A DNA stretch of 11,147 nt from an uncultured Collinsella sp. (GTDB taxonomy: Bacteria; Actinomycetota; Coriobacteriia; Coriobacteriales; Coriobacteriaceae): assembly GCA_958346935.1 (NCBI GenBank), contig CATVTM010000065.1, forward strand, positions 1-11,147, in the 5' to 3' direction. Within the stretch, counting starts at the first letter, position 1, and the number at the start of each line of letters is the position of its first letter. The notes beneath the pieces were generated by a model. The model did no database searches, was not told the origin of the DNA, and saw only the letters and a program-made list of their open reading frames with translations. A program made the position numbers and the translations under genes. This document shows positions 1-6,867 of this stretch, piece after piece.

Positions 1-1
1 G

Positions 2-169
2 CAAGCGGTCGGCGGGGCCATTGTGGCTCTTGACAGCGGATTGGGTCATATGAGCAAGGGGCTGTACGGCGCGCTGTACCGCTACGCGTATTTTGACTCG
101 AGTCTGGCGAGTTCAAGCTTTCCGATTGTAAGGAATACAGAGACGGGCTCCTCGCCTCCTATGGGCTGA
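2..169 (+). CDS. Fragment of the upstream part of the surface protein (open at left edge, ends at a frame change)
   Basis: This reading frame is open from the window edge and stops at TGA 167-169. Its first part, up to about position 97, reads like protein (for example GLYGALYRYAYFD). From about 97 the frame used by the next entry reads better (ESGEFKLSD, then KEYRDGLLASYG), while this frame turns into serine-rich sequence ending at the stop. The simplest reading is that 2 to about 97 and 97-2757 were one gene, now separated by a one-base deletion (or equivalent shift) near 95-100. The signal peptide and the rest of the N-terminus would lie left of the window. It could be a real mutation, phase variation or a sequencing or assembly error. 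The function cannot be judged from the fragment alone. Confidence 0.55.
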   Translation, partial: QAVGGAIVALDSGLGHMSKGLYGALYRYAYFDSSLASSSFPIVRNTETGSSPPMG

Positions 170-2757
170 TGCATGTGCCCAACAGCGCATGGAAGGATAG
201 CGCTCAGGATAAGCGCTATCCGTGCACCTTGGCGCCTATTGCCCTTGCCACTGCCAACCTTGACGGCCTGTCCGAGCAGTTGGCGGTCGACGAGGTGCTC
301 GTGGGCGGCGATGTGTTCCGCGACTTTGCCTGCAACACGGCACAGAGCGGGGCTCAGGGCTTGGGGTCCATGGTCGGAACCATGAGCATGAGCGGCCAGC
401 AATACAACAGTAGCAACAAGCATGACCACAAGGGTATCGAGCAGGTGTGGATCAGCGACGTTAAGGCGGGCAGCGTCTCGGGTTCGGACCGCTATAACGA
501 GAGCTTTATCGCCGTAGTGGGCAAGCACCGCGACGAGGACCTGCGCAAGAACGATGACTACTATTGGATGACCGCCTCGCATTTTTCGCTCGACGAGAAC
601 GGAAAGGTGCGCCGCGGCGAGGAGCAGGTGATTAGCGAGAGCAACCGTCGCGGCACTACCTACGGCACATTTATCTCGCTCGCGCTGCCCGATGTCGACA
701 ACGACAGCGTCAAGATCACGTACAAGGACCGCTACAAGGTCTATACCAACCCGCGCGTGCTTGCCGTGCTGCAGGATGCGCCCTATGTTGAGGATCTGGA
801 GCAGGCATACGGCTATCTGGTGTTGGGCGGCACGTCATACGGAGAGGAAAAGGGCACGGGGACATCCCAGGGCTATACCATTGGCGCCGAGTTGGGCGTT
901 GCCGTCGAGGTGCAGACCGGTCCGCCCCTGGTCGCGATGAATGCTTCAGTCGATTTTGCCGCTGAGGGATGCTATGACTACCGGAGCGAGCGCACGGTCA
1001 GCGCAAGCGTAAGCTATGAGTCGCATGCCGGCGAGGGTGACAAGGCCGTGCTCTACACGATTCCGATGGTCTATTACGAGTATGAGATCGAAAATGAGGA
1101 AACTGGTGGCAAGGGCGTGATGGCGACGCCCGTGTCGCTCGGCGCGCAGACCTCGGTCGTTAATGTCGAGGCCTATGACCGCATTGCCAAACAGCACAAT
1201 ATGACGCCGCTCAGCTACTTTTTGACCAACCGGTCGGGAGAACCCGGAACCTATCAAACGACGCTCAACGGCGAGACTCCCGTTGGGGATTCCTTTGGCC
1301 TGGGCAAGCCTGGCGTAACGCGCGCCTACACGCACGATGGGTTTAACGGCGCCGCCGCGCAGTCGGGGGCGAGCATTGAGCAGACCATCGAAGTCGAGGA
1401 GGGCAAGGAGCAGGAGCTCGAGTTCGGCTTGACGCTGAACGGCAGCGTTGTCATGGGCGCGAAGCTCGCAAAGCACGAGTTGTTTGGCGGCCTGTGCTTT
1501 GGTGCCAACGCCGGCTTTACTACGGGTAACTCCTCGAGTGAATCGACCGAATACGGCGGCACCGTCGACAACCTGCCCGAGGCCGCGCAGGGCAAGTACG
1601 GTTTTGTGTGGCGTCTGGGCGTCAACGCGGTGGATGTCGACAAGTTCGAGGCAGACTCGGGCGACAAGCTCGGCACCAAGGACACCGACCAGTTCTGGAT
1701 CGTGGGCTATGACGTTAAGGACGTCGAGATGCCCGACGCGCCGGCCGTGACGGGCTTTACGGCAAACGCCGTCGATTCGACCAGCGTTACGTTTAGCTGG
1801 GACGATGTACTCGCAAACAAGAGTGGCTTTAGCTACGGCGTGGGCATGCTGCAGAGCAATGCGGCGGATGCGGTCGTCAATAGCTGGAAGATTGCCGACA
1901 ACACGCAGACCTCGCTCAAGTGGGATGGGCTGCAGCCCAATACGGAGTATCGATTCGCCATCGCCGCCGTTAAGAATGGATCCACGACCGAAACAGGTAT
2001 TCGCTCGGCAATCATCACGGTCAAGACCATGCCCGATGGCATGACGATGACCGTGAGCGGACCTGCGGCGGATGCTGCGGAGGGGTCGGATCTTGGATAC
2101 GACTCTTCGGTTGAGCGCGCGGCGGGAAGCCACCTGACGCTCTCGGCGATTGGCCATGTGAAGCAACTCGGTGCCGACGATAGCGAAACAGGGCTGGCAC
2201 CGACCTATATGTGGTACCGCAAGGGCCGCGGCGAGACAGAGTTTAAGCTCGTGGGTGCCGATGGCAACCTCGCGGCTGGAACGGCCTCAAAGCTCGAGAT
2301 TGACCTGACCGCAGACGATGACGGTGCGCAGTATTACTGCCACGTGGGATACAACGACGTGGGCCTCGACACCGGCACGACGCTCGTGAATATCGAGGCC
2401 GAGGAGACGGCGCCCACAACGGTGAACGCCACCCCGATCCGCACGCGCCGCCTGTTCTCACAGGCAAGTGCGGGCGCCAAGAAGTTCCTGGACCATACGC
2501 TGGTAAACACCGCCGGCCCAACCGATTCCGAAGGCTCAAAGGACCCCGAGACTCCTGAGACCCCGACGAACCCGGACAAGCCCAAGTCCGACAACGGAGC
2601 TAAGACCGACACCAAGGTCAAGACTACGACCACAGCGAAGAACCTCGCAAACACCGGCGACCAAACATTCGCCCTAGTCGCCACCGCAGCAGCAGCGGGA
2701 GCAACGCTCGTAGTGATAGCCCTCATCATGCTGATCAAGCGCCGCAAGACCCACTAG
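169..2757 (+). CDS. Sortase-anchored multidomain surface protein (FG-GAP-like, beta-rich domain, Fn3, Ig-like, LANTG anchor)
   Basis: 862 residues from ATG 169, a start that is probably an artefact. No Shine-Dalgarno sequence precedes it, and protein-like sequence continues upstream in the same frame to about 97. Residues 23-50 (ATANLDGL, then DEVLVGGDVF) resemble FG-GAP/VCBS propeller repeats. PDVDNDSVKITY (174-185) leads into an unassigned beta-rich region (about 190-515) with glycine/serine-rich alternating strands at 235-290 and 415-470. An Fn3 domain spans about 522-621 (SVTFSW, NTEYRFAIAA). An Ig-like domain spans about 626-743 (MWYRKG, DDGAQYYC), with no evident second cysteine. A Thr/Pro/Lys-rich linker leads to LANTG (826-830), a hydrophobic span and the tail KRRKTH, which is a sortase signal. 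LAXTG fits the class E sortase preference. The gene ends in two TAG stops followed by a terminator. It is likely displayed on the cell wall for adhesion or binding. The ligand is unknown. Confidence 0.8.
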   Translation: MHVPNSAWKDSAQDKRYPCTLAPIALATANLDGLSEQLAVDEVLVGGDVFRDFACNTAQSGAQGLGSMVGTMSMSGQQYNSSNKHDHKGIEQVWISDVKAGSVSGSDRYNESFIAVVGKHRDEDLRKNDDYYWMTASHFSLDENGKVRRGEEQVISESNRRGTTYGTFISLALPDVDNDSVKITYKDRYKVYTNPRVLAVLQDAPYVEDLEQAYGYLVLGGTSYGEEKGTGTSQGYTIGAELGVAVEVQTGPPLVAMNASVDFAAEGCYDYRSERTVSASVSYESHAGEGDKAVLYTIPMVYYEYEIENEETGGKGVMATPVSLGAQTSVVNVEAYDRIAKQHNMTPLSYFLTNRSGEPGTYQTTLNGETPVGDSFGLGKPGVTRAYTHDGFNGAAAQSGASIEQTIEVEEGKEQELEFGLTLNGSVVMGAKLAKHELFGGLCFGANAGFTTGNSSSESTEYGGTVDNLPEAAQGKYGFVWRLGVNAVDVDKFEADSGDKLGTKDTDQFWIVGYDVKDVEMPDAPAVTGFTANAVDSTSVTFSWDDVLANKSGFSYGVGMLQSNAADAVVNSWKIADNTQTSLKWDGLQPNTEYRFAIAAVKNGSTTETGIRSAIITVKTMPDGMTMTVSGPAADAAEGSDLGYDSSVERAAGSHLTLSAIGHVKQLGADDSETGLAPTYMWYRKGRGETEFKLVGADGNLAAGTASKLEIDLTADDDGAQYYCHVGYNDVGLDTGTTLVNIEAEETAPTTVNATPIRTRRLFSQASAGAKKFLDHTLVNTAGPTDSEGSKDPETPETPTNPDKPKSDNGAKTDTKVKTTTTAKNLANTGDQTFALVATAAAAGATLVVIALIMLIKRRKTH

Positions 2758-2784
2758 TAGCCAGTCGAACATATCGACAACCCA

Positions 2785-2825
2785 AAAACCCGGGTAGCCA
2801 AAAAACAGGCCACCCGGGTTTTCTG
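2785..2825 (+). terminator. Rho-independent terminator of the surface-protein gene
   Basis: AAAACCCGGGTAGCC (2785-2799) pairs with GGCCACCCGGGTTTT (2808-2822). There is a single A/C mismatch and an A-rich eight-base loop, and the right arm runs into a short T tract. It lies 28 bases after the tandem TAG stops. The hairpin is nearly symmetric and A-flanked, so it could also work weakly from the other strand. Confidence 0.88.
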
Positions 2826-2840
2826 TTGAGTGGAGACTCC

Positions 2841-3084
2841 GCAAGCGGAAACTGCATCCCACAATTAGGCCGAGAAATGGGATGAACTTTCCCAATGAGA
2901 GCCAACCGGAAACCACGTCCCAGAATCAGCCCCCAAAGTGGGACGCACTTTCCCAACGAGCCTCAACCGGAAAATACATCCCGGAATCCAGCTGAATAGT
3001 GGGACACACTTTCCCAATCGGGTCCCAAGCGGAAACTGCATCCCATTCCAGACAAGAATTCCGGGATACACTTTCCGCAAACAA
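2841..3084. repeat. Four tandem copies of a 61-bp unit, each an imperfect inverted repeat
   Basis: CGGAAA recurs at 2846, 2907, 2968 and 3030 (spacing 61, 61, 62). Each unit has the pattern CGGAAA, then CATCCC or CGTCCC, a variable centre of about 16 bases, GGGA(T/C), ACTTTCC. Within a unit the two ends are complementary: GGAAACTGCATCCCA pairs with TGGGATGAACTTTCC in copy 1, with 13 of 15 positions matching. Copy 2 changes CAT to CGT on the left and GAT to GAC on the right, a compensatory pair. The centres differ between copies. A period of 61 is not a multiple of three, so the short open frames crossing the array are not maintained and it is judged non-coding. The function is unknown. It may be an extragenic palindromic repeat family or a multi-site binding region. 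Confidence 0.85.
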
Positions 3085-3113
3085 AGAAGGCCACATAACG
3101 TGGCCTTCAACTT
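3073..3113 (-). terminator. Hairpin copy 1, candidate distal terminator for the leftward LTA-synthase gene
   Basis: GAAGGCCAC (3086-3094) and GTGGCCTTC (3100-3108) form a perfect 9-bp stem with a five-base loop. Read leftward, the stem is followed by TTTGTTTG, a usable U tract. The 41 bases around it are repeated at 3201-3241 with six differences. It lies about 210 bases past the stop of the minus-strand gene, so it would be a backup to the nearer copy. Confidence 0.6.
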
Positions 3114-3162
3114 ATATATGTTCGGCGATACACCCAAGACAAGCCACGCCCCAACATCAGGG

Positions 3163-3292
3163 CGTCTGTCCAGGCGGAGGCATATAAGGTTCATCGCGAG
3201 TTCCGCACGCAAAGAAGGCCACTTAATGTGGCCTTCGTCTTGCGCAGGACTGTCCGAGCAGGGAACCTTATATGCCTCCGCCTGGACAGACG
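3163..3292. repeat. Perfect 30-bp inverted repeat enclosing a 70-base centre
   Basis: The left arm is 3163-3192 (it begins CGTCTGTCCAGGCGGAGG) and the right arm is 3263-3292 (it ends CCTCCGCCTGGACAGACG). They are exact reverse complements over 30 positions. In a plus-strand RNA, GGG 3160-3162 opposite TTT 3293-3295 would add three G-U pairs. The centre contains hairpin copy 2 (3214-3236). No open frame or transposase is present, and no clear flanking target duplication was found. It could be a MITE-like remnant, an intergenic palindromic element or a structured RNA. Confidence 0.9.
3201..3241 (-). terminator. Hairpin copy 2, candidate proximal terminator for the leftward LTA-synthase gene
   Basis: GAAGGCCAC (3214-3222) pairs with GTGGCCTTC (3228-3236) around a five-base loop. 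Flanking CGCAA and TTGCG can extend the stem past a small bulge. It lies about 80 bases beyond the TAG stop of the minus-strand gene. Read leftward, only TTT follows the stem, so termination may be partial. It is a near copy of 3073-3113. Confidence 0.55.
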
Positions 3293-3319
3293 TTTCAGTT
3301 GTGGCTCAGCAGCTAGCAG

Positions 3320-5620
3320 CTACTTAATCTTGGTTGTGCCCGGCGCCAGGTTGGGGTCGGTCTCGTTGGCCTCGGTCTGGAAGTGCTCCGTATAGACGTT
3401 CTTGCCGTCGCGGAACATTTCGTAATACTGCATCTTGGCGTAATCCTCGCGTGCCTTGGTGGCGGCTGCTGCGGCGGCGTCGTCACCGGTGACGTTGGAG
3501 GAGAGCGCCCAGCGCAAGCTGGCGTCCTCGTAGCCCACCGAGTTGATGGCGGGCAGCGACTCGCGCAGCGTCATGTGCGCTTTCTGATAGTCGGAAAGCG
3601 GGGCACCGATCAGCTGCATCAGCTGCGTGGACAGGTAGTTGGTGGACAGGTCGTCGACCTCGCTCGTTTGGTCGCAACCGGCAACGTCGTAGTTAGCCCA
3701 AATGATGTAGTCGGTCTGCCACAAGCGCTCCTGGTGGGTAGCGTCGTCCTCGCCGGAAAACCACTTATCGTTGAACTTGGACGGGAAGAACGGCTGGTGA
3801 TCGCCCCAGAACACCACGACAACCTTGCGGTCGAGCTTGCTCAGAGCGTTGAGGAAGTAACGCAGCGCCTGATCGGACTGCTCGATGCACGAGACATACT
3901 CGTCGACATCGGACAGCGTGCCGTCCTCGACGGTCTTGGTGTCCAGGTCGGTCGTGTCGATGTTGAGATGCATCTGCTTGTCGACCGGCACCAGACCCGT
4001 ATCGTAGCCCGAGTGGTTCTGCATGGTCACGTCGAAGATAAACTGCGGATCGGCGTTCTGGTCGAGCAGCTCGAGAATCTTGTCGTAGGTAGCCTGGTCG
4101 GTCACCATGCCGCGCAGGGTATCGGCACCCTGGAAGTCGTTGATGGACAGGAACTGGTCAAAGCCAAAGTCCTTGTAGACGTTCTCGCGGTTCCAGTTGG
4201 TTGCGTGGTTGGGGTGCATGGCGGTGGTGGAATAGCCGAGCGACTTGAACTGCTCTGCCAGATTCCCGGTCGTTTCCATGTTGTAGATGGTGTAGGGGTA
4301 CACGCCCGAGCCCAGGTTGGCCATGGAGTTGCCGGTCATAAACTCAAACTCGGTATTGGCGGTGCCGCCGCCGTAGGCGCTCACGTAGAGCTTGCCGCGG
4401 CTGAGGCAGTTGGACAGGTTCTTAAAGTACTGCGGGCCTTCGTAGCCGGCGCGCATGTTCTGGTAGATCGACAGATCCGAGAAGGTCTCGTTCATGATGG
4501 CGATGACCGTGGGCTTCTCGCTGTCGAACTGCTCCTTTGCGGCGGCGCGCTCGTCGCTCTTGGCCGCGTCGGACTTGTCGTAGGCCTTGGCGTACTTTTT
4601 GAGCGTGGCCTTGGCATCGTCGACGGAGTAGTCGGCGGGTTTGGGCGGCTTGATGGACTGCGCTGCGCTAATGAAAGCGGGCAGGTAGCCCTCGCGCCAG
4701 TAGCTCTCGAGCGGGCGCCAGGTGTAGACGGTGATGCCGAGGGTGTTGTAGTAGTCGATGAGCGTGACATGCGCGGTCACGCCGCCCAGGCACAGCACGG
4801 CGACGAGCAGGTTGGTGAGCAGCATGCGCTTGGCGTTGGCGGCGCCCTTCTGACGGTGCGGTGCCACCAGGCCGGCGTACTCGCATAGCAGCATGGCGAT
4901 GGCGGTAAAGCCCATGGACAGCACGCAGAACAGCGAGATGGAGAAGGTGTAGCCGGTGCCGGCGACCGCAGCGGCGGTGGAGATGGCCGAAAGGTCGCCC
5001 GGCTGGATGGGCATGGATTTAAACGTGATGACGAAGAACTCGGCAATGCCCAGGACAAAGAGGGCAAAGGCCAGGACCGCGGGAGCTGCGCCGTGGCGCT
5101 GGAACAGGAAGAACAGGCCGACCATGAGCACGGTGATGATGGCCCACTCGAGCAGGATGCACAGGGGGTAGACCCAGGTAAAGTCGTGGTTGGACGAGAC
5201 CTCCATGCCCAGCAGCGCAAAGACGCCGGCGAGCAGCAGGCACAGGACGGCGGCGACGAGTGGTTTGCCCACAAAGGCGCCGCGCAGGCGGGCGAGCTTG
5301 CCGGTGGGGGCGGGGGCGTCGGGCTTGGCGAACGCAAAGACGCGCGGGGCGATGCGATCGCGGGCGATGCTGGCCCAGGCGCAGCCGGTGAGGATGGCGT
5401 TGGTCAGGATGAGCATCACAAAGGCGAGCGGCTCGTTTTGTGCGACGAGGCCAATAGCGCCCCAGACGGTCAAAAAGAGCTGGAACAGGCCAAAGGCGAC
5501 GCTCCAGGCGAAGGCGCCCTTGGTGACGGTGCCCGACTGAGCGCGAATGGCCTTGGCTTCGCGCAAGACAAGGTAGACGGTCGCCGCAAGACCGACGAGC
5601 GAGATGGCGGCAGCGAACAT
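3320..5620 (-). CDS. LTA synthase / phosphoglycerol transferase family membrane protein (sulfatase fold)
   Basis: 766 residues from ATG 5620-5618, chosen because AGGAG (5632-5628) lies seven bases before it. The GTG at 5635 would be five codons longer and would bury that site. Numbering below is from the GTG. Hydrophobic spans occur at about 5-25, 42-65, 70-90, 126-144, 156-178, 184-206, 226-252 and 270-293, followed by an extracellular sulfatase-fold domain (about 373-690). Residues matching the LtaS pattern are E383 in MNETFSD (metal), T425 in GGGTANTEFE (nucleophile position), H541 in MQNHSGY, and D612/H613 in WGDHQPF (metal). The family moves glycerol-phosphate groups from phosphatidylglycerol onto a lipid anchor or other envelope glycan. 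Substrate and product are not decided by sequence here, and several such paralogues often coexist. An Ala-rich stretch (720-726) lies near the C-terminus. The gene stands alone, divergent from the nitroreductase gene. Confidence 0.9.
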   Translation of the reverse strand: MFAAAISLVGLAATVYLVLREAKAIRAQSGTVTKGAFAWSVAFGLFQLFLTVWGAIGLVAQNEPLAFVMLILTNAILTGCAWASIARDRIAPRVFAFAKPDAPAPTGKLARLRGAFVGKPLVAAVLCLLLAGVFALLGMEVSSNHDFTWVYPLCILLEWAIITVLMVGLFFLFQRHGAAPAVLAFALFVLGIAEFFVITFKSMPIQPGDLSAISTAAAVAGTGYTFSISLFCVLSMGFTAIAMLLCEYAGLVAPHRQKGAANAKRMLLTNLLVAVLCLGGVTAHVTLIDYYNTLGITVYTWRPLESYWREGYLPAFISAAQSIKPPKPADYSVDDAKATLKKYAKAYDKSDAAKSDERAAAKEQFDSEKPTVIAIMNETFSDLSIYQNMRAGYEGPQYFKNLSNCLSRGKLYVSAYGGGTANTEFEFMTGNSMANLGSGVYPYTIYNMETTGNLAEQFKSLGYSTTAMHPNHATNWNRENVYKDFGFDQFLSINDFQGADTLRGMVTDQATYDKILELLDQNADPQFIFDVTMQNHSGYDTGLVPVDKQMHLNIDTTDLDTKTVEDGTLSDVDEYVSCIEQSDQALRYFLNALSKLDRKVVVVFWGDHQPFFPSKFNDKWFSGEDDATHQERLWQTDYIIWANYDVAGCDQTSEVDDLSTNYLSTQLMQLIGAPLSDYQKAHMTLRESLPAINSVGYEDASLRWALSSNVTGDDAAAAAATKAREDYAKMQYYEMFRDGKNVYTEHFQTEANETDPNLAPGTTKIK

Positions 5621-5833
5621 GCTGAGACTCCTCACAAACTAAAACCTACGAAAGCGGGGGTTTACCCGATTGTTACCAAGATATGCGCTGCATTTGCGGG
5701 CTGCGCACAACAACCAGCCATATTAACGCGCACGTGTGGCGGTGTGGCGCAATGTAGTGGCGACCTGCGCGATAATGGACGGGAATTACACGGAAACGTA
5801 AAGGCTTCTTAAAGAAATGGCGAGGATAGAGCT
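5621..5833. promoter_or_regulatory. Divergent intergenic region with the promoters of the LTA-synthase and nitroreductase genes
   Basis: This 213-base region lies between two divergent genes, so both promoters should be inside it. On the plus strand GATAAT (5771-5776) is a plausible -10, but no good -35 sits 16-18 bases upstream. A second possibility is TTACAC (5786-5791) as -35, with a poor -10. On the minus strand the AT-rich TAATAT (5725-5720) is a weak -10 candidate. No convincing operator or riboswitch was seen. Confidence 0.3.
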
Positions 5834-6709
5834 ATGGGTGAGCAGGTTTGTATGACGGGCGCCGAGTACTGCGACGGAGCTGCGGTCGTGGATACATACG
5901 GCTATCCGGTCGAGACTACGGGCAATGCGGTGCTGGACATCTTGGAGCATCGCTCGTCTACGCGTGCCTTTGCGCGCGACGACAACGACCGTCCCGTAGC
6001 GGTGACCGACGAGCAGCGCGCAGCGATTCTGCATGCGGCAAGTCGCGCGCCGTCGGCGGGCGCCATGATGATGTATTCCATCGTAAGCATTCGCGAGCAG
6101 GCTACGCTGGACCGTCTGGCCGACTTGTGCGACCATCAGCCCATGATCGCCAAGGCGCCCTGGGCACTTATATTTGTGGTCGATTATGCCAAGTGGATCG
6201 ATCTGTTTGAGCACGTGGGCTGCTTTGAGCCCGAGTTTGTCAAGCGCACGGGCAAGGCGCCCCGCCGCGCGCCGGGTTTGGGCGACTTTGCCATCGCGGC
6301 CCAGGACGCCGTGATCGCCGCGCAAAACGCCGTGGTTGCCGCCGAGGCCCTGGGGCTGGGGAGCTGCTACATCGGCGATATCGTGGAGAACGCCGAGGAA
6401 GTTGCCGAGCTGCTCGATCTGCCGCCCTATACCATGCCGCTGTCGATGCTCATCATCGGCGCGCCCCGCAAGGAGCGCCCGGCAATCGCGCACCCCGTGG
6501 TGAACCTGGTGCACGAGGAGCGCTACTGCCGTGCGGATGCCGTGACCATGGACGCGCAGGTGGCCGAGATGGACGCGATGTTCCGTCCGCATGCCCGCGA
6601 GGTGGGGGAGCGCGTCGTGGACATCTATACCCGCAAGCACACGAGCCCCTTTATGGCCGAGATGAGCCGCTCCATGGAGTGGTGGTTCAAAAACTGGCTC
6701 GGAAAATGA
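5834..6709 (+). CDS. Nitroreductase family protein (FMN-dependent NAD(P)H oxidoreductase)
   Basis: 291 residues from ATG 5834, preceded by GAGG (5822-5825) at eight bases. The family forms FMN-binding, usually dimeric, cytosolic enzymes that use NAD(P)H to reduce nitro compounds, quinones or flavins. Matching features are HRSSTRAF (39-46), the FMN-phosphate-binding arginine/serine motif; AASRAPSAGAMMM (68-80), the usual APS turn; and a helix rich in alanine ending at LGLGSCYIGDI (173-183), with LP...MPLSMLIIGAP (196-211), the typical C-terminal core. The protein is longer than the common 170-250 residues, with an extra C-terminal helix region (about 230-291) that contains MEWWFKNWLGK. The family usually lacks a diagnostic substrate motif, so the physiological substrate is unknown. 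It appears to be a single-gene unit, divergent from the LTA-synthase gene and closed by a hairpin starting one base after the stop. Confidence 0.9.
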   Translation: MGEQVCMTGAEYCDGAAVVDTYGYPVETTGNAVLDILEHRSSTRAFARDDNDRPVAVTDEQRAAILHAASRAPSAGAMMMYSIVSIREQATLDRLADLCDHQPMIAKAPWALIFVVDYAKWIDLFEHVGCFEPEFVKRTGKAPRRAPGLGDFAIAAQDAVIAAQNAVVAAEALGLGSCYIGDIVENAEEVAELLDLPPYTMPLSMLIIGAPRKERPAIAHPVVNLVHEERYCRADAVTMDAQVAEMDAMFRPHAREVGERVVDIYTRKHTSPFMAEMSRSMEWWFKNWLGK

Positions 6710-6710
6710 C

Positions 6711-6745
6711 GAATGTGACAAGGGGATAGTCCCTTTGTCACATTC
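6711..6745 (+). repeat. Hairpin after the nitroreductase gene, REP-like or weak terminator
   Basis: GAATGTGACAAGGGG (6711-6725) pairs with CCCTTTGTCACATTC (6731-6745) over 15 positions, one of them G-T, with a five-base loop. It begins one base after the stop codon. No T tract follows on the plus strand, which argues against a classical intrinsic terminator. The core CAAGGG..CCCTTTG resembles the hairpin at 9206-9252. Confidence 0.7.
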
Positions 6746-6826
6746 CATATCGCCGCGGTAGCCTAAAGACTGTATAAATCTTTATCTAGCTGGGAAAACA
6801 GTGCATTAAAACATGGGCCGATTGCC

Positions 6827-6832
6827 TATAAT
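6827..6832 (+). promoter_or_regulatory. Candidate -10 element of the kup promoter
   Basis: TATAAT matches the consensus -10 perfectly. It lies 41 bases before the kup ATG, giving a leader of only about 30 bases. The -35 is weak: CATTAA at 6804-6809 with a 17-base spacer, or TTAAAA at 6806-6811 with 15. The short leader leaves no room for a riboswitch downstream of this start. Confidence 0.5.
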
Positions 6833-6867
6833 CCCTTCGAACATTAAAGTTGGGAGGAAACCGGCTT

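Noticed and set aside
89..100. Programmed -1 frameshift at TTTT
   Set aside because: No proper slippery heptamer is present, and slipping at this run puts the ribosome on TGA 94-96.
946..2166. 406-residue open frame on the minus strand
   Set aside because: It lies antisense to the surface-protein gene, is rich in Arg/His/Ala, and has no domain or ribosome binding site. It is a GC-rich shadow frame.
2841..3084. CRISPR-like array
   Set aside because: The conserved parts are split inverted ends that diverge between copies, the centres are only about 16 bases, and no cas gene is in the window.
2735..3212. Minus-strand frames with repeated peptide-like motifs over the tandem array
   Set aside because: The repetition follows from the 61-bp DNA period, which shifts frame each copy. 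No start signal is present, and the DNA palindromes explain the pattern better.
3383..4888. 501-residue open frame on the plus strand
   Set aside because: It is antisense to the sulfatase domain of the LTA-synthase gene, whose catalytic motifs are all in the minus frame. Val/Gly/His-rich shadow.
6746..6867. c-di-AMP (ydaO-type) or other K+ riboswitch upstream of kup
   Set aside because: The best -10 leaves a leader of about 30 bases, and the spacer of about 120 bases shows no recognisable aptamer core.
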